Of a stretch of 9,899 nt of DNA, positions 5,960 to 9,899 are shown one piece after another. How positions within the stretch are numbered: the first letter of the stretch is position 1; the number at the start of each line of letters is the position of its first letter. Under the pieces are notes generated by a model. The model searched no databases, had not been told where the DNA came from, and saw only the letters and a program-made list of their open reading frames with translations. Both the position numbers and the translations under genes were made by a program. This DNA is from an uncultured Clostridia bacterium (GTDB taxonomy: Bacteria > Bacillota > Clostridia > TANB77 > CAG-465): contig CAOYAN010000037.1 in assembly GCA_948562205.1 (NCBI GenBank), positions 1 through 9,899 of the forward strand, read 5' to 3'.

Positions 5960-8053
5960 TTAGACTTCATAACCTAATAAATTATATACTTTATCTTTGA
6001 CTTTAAAAAAATCAAAATTATCAATTTTTACTATTTCAATTCCATCTTCAGATGTTATAGTGTTTATAAATTTTTCATTGTTAAGATAATAGATTGAAAT
6101 AATTTTTTTATTATCATCTAATTCATATGCATATACTTGTTTTTGACTATCAGAAGCAATTTTTAATGTTCCGCCATGAGTAGGAGAAATAGTAAAAATC
6201 TTTGAACTTTCATAACTTACACAACTTATTTTTACTAAATGCAATGCATTTGAATTAGCATCTGATATAATAAGATAATTATGCCATTCTGTTATATCGT
6301 TATAGTCTGAAAGGATCTTGTAAAAGTATTTGTAACTTTCTTGATATAAATTTATTTTATTCTTAGTTGTATAATTGTATTCTTCAACAAATATTTGATT
6401 ATTTGAAGTAATAAATGGTATTAATTCATAATTATTAGAAGAAATTTTTAAAACATTTTGTAAGTTTTCATTAACATATGCAAAAAAGGCAATGCATTTT
6501 TCATTTCTGTATTCTAAAATAAATTTACCATATATTTTAAAATAATTATTATCTTTAGACTCCAATATTGGTACATTTTTTTCATTATATATTTTTCTAC
6601 ATTTACCATCTAAGTCATATTTTAAGAAAATGATATTTTGGTATATAAAAATATCATATTCTGAAGGATCATTTTCTTCACATATAAAAGAAAATACTAT
6701 TTCTAAAGATTCATTTGCGATATCTTCATAACTTACTATTTTATTTAATCTAAAGTTGTATATAGCAACTCTTTTTCCATTTTTTATACCATATATTGCA
6801 ACGACTACTTTATCTTTAATAACTGGTTCATATACAAGAGATGATAAAGTAGGTAGATGTTTTCCTTCGATTTTTACATATTCATTATGTAGTTTATGCA
6901 TAAAAAGTATAGTTTCATAGCCTTTAAAAAGTACTATATTAGTATCTTTATTTTTAGATATAGAGCAAAGATTACCATTTATGTCATAGATGGCAATACA
7001 TTTGTAGTTAAACATTTTCTTTATAAATTTTTTATCTGAAAATGATGTAATTTCAAAGGAAGTGTTAGATATATCATCTTCATTTTCATTTAAAGAAACA
7101 ATTGATGTAAATTTTGAATTTAGAATTCCTATACAGTTCTTATTTACCATTATTTTTATAAAAAAGATATCTTTTTTACTATCCTGAAATACTTCAAAAT
7201 ATCTATTATATTCATCAGCTTTATTAAGTATAGGTGATGATATAAGAGTTTGTCTTTCAAAATTATATAAAAATAATGCTTTACATTTTTCTTTAACCTT
7301 TCCAAGTATTAATACATCTTTTGGATCAAAATACCAACTTATATTTAATATAGATAAATCAAATGTACAATCTGTAATTATTTTTTCATATTTTAATGAG
7401 TATCTAGGTTTTACATATATACTATGACATTTTCCATCAGAATAAATTTCTTCTACATATATTTTATCAATTATTTTTAAGAAATATTCATCTGATTTTA
7501 ACGCAAGATCACCATTAATATTATATATTGCTTTTATTTTATTAAAGCATTTTTCAAAAATATAATTATCATCTTGGAAAAGTAGAGTATTAATATAACT
7601 ACTCTCTAGAATATATTCATTTTTTGAAATATTAAAAAGCTTAGCTTTTTTTCCTAATTCATAGATTGCAACAATTAAAGTATTATCAAGTCTTTCAATA
7701 ATACTATTAGCTTTCTTTTTAAAACTTTGCAGTAAAAACTTATTTGATTCTTGTGGAAGTAGTACTATAGATTGTTTATCGGTTGCTTCTAAAAGTTTTT
7801 TTGCATCGCTTGAATATATAGCCTTTATTGCATTATCAACAACTCTTAATATATAATTATCGTATTCATTGGCTATAATTACAAATTCCTCATTTTCTTT
7901 TGCTAGAAGAAGAGGGTATTTTTTTGGCGTATAAATTTTAATATATTTTTTACCGTCATATTCTGCTATAAAATCTGCAATTCTATTATATGGTCTTTTA
8001 TTAATGGTTATTAGTTTAGAACTAGATTTTGAGTTTTCATTTAAAGTATTCAT
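5960..8053 (-). CDS. Large repeat protein of unknown function (WG-like/propeller-like)
   Basis: I do not recognise a named family. The 697-residue product is soluble by appearance: no signal peptide, membrane helix or sorting signal. It is built of degenerate repeats centred on a short strand ending in Ile-Tyr followed by a turn and a second strand. Anchors are KIY 39, KAIY 77, VAIY 128, KAIYNINGDL 174, SIY 211, KALF 258, IGIL 308, IAIYDINGNL 352, VAIY 418, VAIY 429, KIY 487, IAFF 521 and SIY 653. Most are spaced about 35-60 residues. The clearest unit, K-C-I-A-I-Y-D-I-N-G-N-L, resembles the WG repeat core (W-G-Y-I-D-K-N-G-K) with the Trp-Gly replaced, which suggests an all-beta propeller or solenoid, probably a binding scaffold. 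That fold is inferred. The start at 8053 has GGGAGG 5 bases upstream. The gene has its own extended -10 promoter and terminator, so no partner gene is implied. Confidence 0.85.
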   Translation of the reverse strand: MNTLNENSKSSSKLITINKRPYNRIADFIAEYDGKKYIKIYTPKKYPLLLAKENEEFVIIANEYDNYILRVVDNAIKAIYSSDAKKLLEATDKQSIVLLPQESNKFLLQSFKKKANSIIERLDNTLIVAIYELGKKAKLFNISKNEYILESSYINTLLFQDDNYIFEKCFNKIKAIYNINGDLALKSDEYFLKIIDKIYVEEIYSDGKCHSIYVKPRYSLKYEKIITDCTFDLSILNISWYFDPKDVLILGKVKEKCKALFLYNFERQTLISSPILNKADEYNRYFEVFQDSKKDIFFIKIMVNKNCIGILNSKFTSIVSLNENEDDISNTSFEITSFSDKKFIKKMFNYKCIAIYDINGNLCSISKNKDTNIVLFKGYETILFMHKLHNEYVKIEGKHLPTLSSLVYEPVIKDKVVVAIYGIKNGKRVAIYNFRLNKIVSYEDIANESLEIVFSFICEENDPSEYDIFIYQNIIFLKYDLDGKCRKIYNEKNVPILESKDNNYFKIYGKFILEYRNEKCIAFFAYVNENLQNVLKISSNNYELIPFITSNNQIFVEEYNYTTKNKINLYQESYKYFYKILSDYNDITEWHNYLIISDANSNALHLVKISCVSYESSKIFTISPTHGGTLKIASDSQKQVYAYELDDNKKIISIYYLNNEKFINTITSEDGIEIVKIDNFDFFKVKDKVYNLLGYEV

Positions 8054-8101
8054 AATGACCTCCCTAAAAATTATTTTTTTGGATGTTATATTGTTTGTGG
8101 T

Positions 8102-8130
8102 ATTATATCATCTTTTTTACTTATTTGCAA
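8102..8130 (-). promoter_or_regulatory. Promoter of the repeat-protein gene
   Basis: On the minus strand TTGCAA (8130-8125), 17 bases, TATAAT (8107-8102) preceded by TGA, an extended -10. The leader to the ATG at 8053 is about 40 bases and contains GGGAGG (8064-8059). Confidence 0.78.
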
Positions 8131-8156
8131 TAAAACTTGAAATTACATAATTTTGG

Positions 8157-8185
8157 TTGATTTTTTTATATTTATATAGTAAAAT
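8157..8185 (+). promoter_or_regulatory. Promoter of the ABC-F gene
   Basis: TTGATT (8157-8162), 17 bases, TAAAAT (8180-8185), with transcription starting near 8192 and a leader of about 20 bases. An overlapping alternative is TTGGTT (8153-8158), 16 bases, TATAGT (8175-8180). The region is shared with the divergent promoter at 8102-8130. The leader is too short for the attenuators that regulate some antibiotic-resistance ABC-F genes. Confidence 0.6.
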
Positions 8186-8199
8186 ATACAAGATTGAAA

Positions 8200-8204
8200 G
8201 GGAG
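8200..8204 (+). promoter_or_regulatory. Ribosome binding site that sets the ABC-F start
   Basis: GGGAG (within AAAGGGAG, 8197-8204) lies 7 bases before the ATG at 8212. The in-frame TTG at 8194 precedes this site and is not the start; the ATG at 8207 is out of frame and closes after two codons. Confidence 0.85.
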
Positions 8205-8211
8205 AAATGAT

Positions 8212-9819
8212 ATGATAGGAACAAATGGAGTTACTTTAAGATTTGGAAAAAGAACATTATTTGAAGATGTAAATGTAAAATTTACACCTGGAAATTGTTA
8301 TGGAATTATAGGGGCAAATGGTGCTGGAAAATCCACTTTTTTAAAAATACTTTCTGGAGAGATTGAGCCAAGTGAGGGAGAAGTATACATGTCTGATAAT
8401 GAAAGACTTGGAATACTTAGACAAAATCACTATGAATATGATGATGTAAAAGTTATTGATACCGTTATTCGTGGTAATGCAAGATTATATGAAATAATGA
8501 AAGAAAAGGATGCACTTTATGCAAAACCTGATTTTAATGATGAAGATGGAATAAAAGCAGGGGAGTTAGAGGCAGAATTTGCTGAACTTAACGGTTGGAT
8601 GGCTGAAACTGATGCTGCACAACTTTTAAATGGTTTAGGAATTGAAACTGAATTACATGAAAAATTTGTAAGAGAGTTAACAGGACCTGAGAAAGTTAAA
8701 GTATTACTTGCACAAGCACTATTTGGTAATCCTGATGTTTTACTTTTAGATGAGCCAACAAATAACTTAGATATTGCTGCTATTGCTTGGCTTGAGGAAT
8801 TTTTAATAGATTTTGAAAATACAGTAATTGTTGTATCTCATGATAGACATTTTTTAAATAAAGTATGTACACATACACTAGATATTGACTATAACAAGAT
8901 TACACTTTATGTTGGAAATTATGATTTTTGGTATGAGTCTAGTCAACTTGCTTTAAAACAAATGAAAGAATCTAACAAGAAAAAAGAAGATAAGATTAAA
9001 GAGTTAGAAGACTTTATTCGTAGATTTAGTGCTAATGCTTCTAAGTCAAAACAAGCTACTTCAAGAAAGAAAACTCTTGAGAAGATACAGTTAGATGAGA
9101 TAAAACCTTCAACTAGAAGATATCCATATATAGAATTTAGACCTGAAAATGAATCTGGTAAAGAAATACTAGAAGTTGAAAATATAAGTAAGACTGTAGA
9201 TGGTGAAAAAGTTTTAGAAAACGTATCATTTAAAGTTCTAAAAGGAGATAAAATAGCACTTCTTGGAAATGGTATAGCAAAAACTACACTATTTAAAATA
9301 CTTATGGGAGAATTAGAAGCAGATAGTGGAAAATTTACTTTTGGTAAAACTATTAATCCATCATATTTACCTCAAGATAATGATGAGTATTTTAAATCAG
9401 ATAAAAGTATTGTTGAATGGATAGCAGATGAATATGGCATTAATGATGAAACTGTTATACGTAGTTTTTTAGGTAGAATGTTATTTTCTGGTGATGAGGC
9501 ACTAAAGAGGGTTAATGTATTATCTGGTGGTGAAAAAGCTAGATGTATGTTGTCTAGATGTATGCTTGAGTCTCCAAACTTTATACTTTTAGATGAGCCA
9601 ACAAATCATTTAGATCTTGAAAGTATTACTGCCTTAAATAATGGTCTTATAAGAAGTACTGCTGAGATGATATTTGTATCTCATGATCATCAGTTTATTC
9701 AAACTATTGCAAATAGAATTATTGAAATAACAGATAATGGAATAATTGATAAGAGAATGACTTATGATGAATATTTAGAACAAAATCAAGATAAAATGAA
9801 AAGTGAAAAAAGTTATTAA
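8212..9819 (+). CDS. ykpA: ABC-F family ATPase, YkpA/YbiT type
   Basis: Cytosolic twin-ATPase of the ABC-F group, 535 residues, with no membrane domain; such proteins act at the ribosomal E site and influence translation or ribosome assembly. Domain 1: Walker A GANGAGKST (34-42), signature LTGPE (156-160), Walker B DEPTNNLD (180-187), SHDRHF (about 207-212). The inter-domain arm/linker, about 235-310, is charged and helical, with the FSANASKSKQATSRKK stretch typical of YkpA/YbiT. Domain 2: P-loop GNGIAKTT (352-359), canonical signature LSGGE (437-441), Walker B DEPTNHLD (461-468), SHDHQF. Both catalytic Glu are present (181 and 462). Signature 1 and P-loop 2 are off-consensus; from memory, B. 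subtilis YkpA also deviates at both, so this is probably lineage-typical rather than decay. The linker looks like the housekeeping type, not the long loops of resistance factors. The gene has its own promoter; an IS end lies 26 bases downstream. Confidence 0.95.
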   Translation: MIGTNGVTLRFGKRTLFEDVNVKFTPGNCYGIIGANGAGKSTFLKILSGEIEPSEGEVYMSDNERLGILRQNHYEYDDVKVIDTVIRGNARLYEIMKEKDALYAKPDFNDEDGIKAGELEAEFAELNGWMAETDAAQLLNGLGIETELHEKFVRELTGPEKVKVLLAQALFGNPDVLLLDEPTNNLDIAAIAWLEEFLIDFENTVIVVSHDRHFLNKVCTHTLDIDYNKITLYVGNYDFWYESSQLALKQMKESNKKKEDKIKELEDFIRRFSANASKSKQATSRKKTLEKIQLDEIKPSTRRYPYIEFRPENESGKEILEVENISKTVDGEKVLENVSFKVLKGDKIALLGNGIAKTTLFKILMGELEADSGKFTFGKTINPSYLPQDNDEYFKSDKSIVEWIADEYGINDETVIRSFLGRMLFSGDEALKRVNVLSGGEKARCMLSRCMLESPNFILLDEPTNHLDLESITALNNGLIRSTAEMIFVSHDHQFIQTIANRIIEITDNGIIDKRMTYDEYLEQNQDKMKSEKSY

Positions 9820-9845
9820 TATAGTAAGCTTACTGATATAATTTG

Positions 9846-9899
9846 GGCTCTTTGTCAATAGTTGGGGTAAAAAATCCTCAAAAAAGATAGAAAGAGTAA
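9846..9899. mobile_element. Terminal inverted repeat of a probable ISL3-family insertion sequence (partial)
   Basis: GGCTCTTTGTCAATAGTTGG starts at 9846, preceded by one more G, and continues GGTAAAAAATCC. GGCTCTTTGTCAA is the characteristic end of many ISL3-family elements, known to me from memory, and it abuts an otherwise ordinary AT-rich intergenic region 26 bases after the ABC-F stop. The transposase would lie outside the window. ISL3 elements usually duplicate 8 bases; the left copy would be ATAATTTG (9838-9845), or TATAATTT if the first G belongs to the element. Orientation cannot be told. Confidence 0.6.

Noticed and set aside
8212..9819. Antibiotic-resistance ABC-F (ribosome protection) rather than housekeeping
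   Set aside because: The sequence follows the YkpA/YbiT pattern throughout, the leader is too short for an attenuator, and no other resistance gene is near.
9823..9834. AGTAAGCTTACT as a terminator of the ABC-F gene
   Set aside because: A 12-base perfect palindrome leaves almost no loop and no T-run follows; it may be a remnant but is not a terminator as it stands.
1..9899. CRISPR array, tRNA, rRNA, toxin-antitoxin or phage-defence cluster
   Set aside because: I looked on both strands and saw no spaced direct repeats, cloverleaf, conserved rRNA words or defence-type domains.

Overview
The window looks like a chromosomal stretch from a low-GC Firmicute, most likely a Clostridia-type anaerobe. 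This rests on the strong AT bias, heavy use of ATA (Ile) and AGA (Arg) codons, GGAGG-type ribosome binding sites, near-consensus sigma-A promoters with 17-bp spacers, and gene types (TGS-domain nucleoside kinase, SpoVB/YtgP-like flippase, YkpA-type ABC-F) typical of that group. I cannot name a species.

Layout from left to right. An unrecognised gene (9-683, +), possibly entering from outside the window and with base use unlike its neighbours, ends at an intrinsic terminator. After an AT-rich spacer comes a nucleoside (uridine-type) kinase with a ThrRS-like N-terminal region (1052-2704, +). It converges, over a shared hairpin, on an orphan 83-aa protein (2743-2994, -). That small gene is divergent from a 14-helix-type lipid-linked oligosaccharide flippase (3200-4804, +, TTG start), which is followed by the nucleoid protein HU (4884-5162, +) with its own strong promoter and a 16-bp-stem terminator. 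HU converges on mscL (5264-5878, -), a mechanosensitive channel carrying an extra C-terminal zinc ribbon. Upstream of mscL, on the same strand, is a 697-aa protein built of degenerate repeats of about 35-60 residues (5960-8053, -). It is divergent from a YkpA/YbiT-type ABC-F ATPase (8212-9819, +). The last 54 bases look like the terminal inverted repeat of an ISL3-family insertion sequence.

Nearly every gene has its own promoter and hairpin terminator, so the window reads as a set of single-gene transcription units. Only flippase-HU may be read through. The gene functions are mostly housekeeping: nucleotide salvage, envelope precursor export, chromosome packaging, osmotic safety valve and ribosome protection/assembly. 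They do not form a pathway together. I see no defence system, CRISPR array, biosynthetic cluster, tRNA or rRNA. The items most worth a second look are the repeat protein at 5960-8053, the IS end at the right edge, and the two unrecognised genes at 9-683 and 2743-2994.
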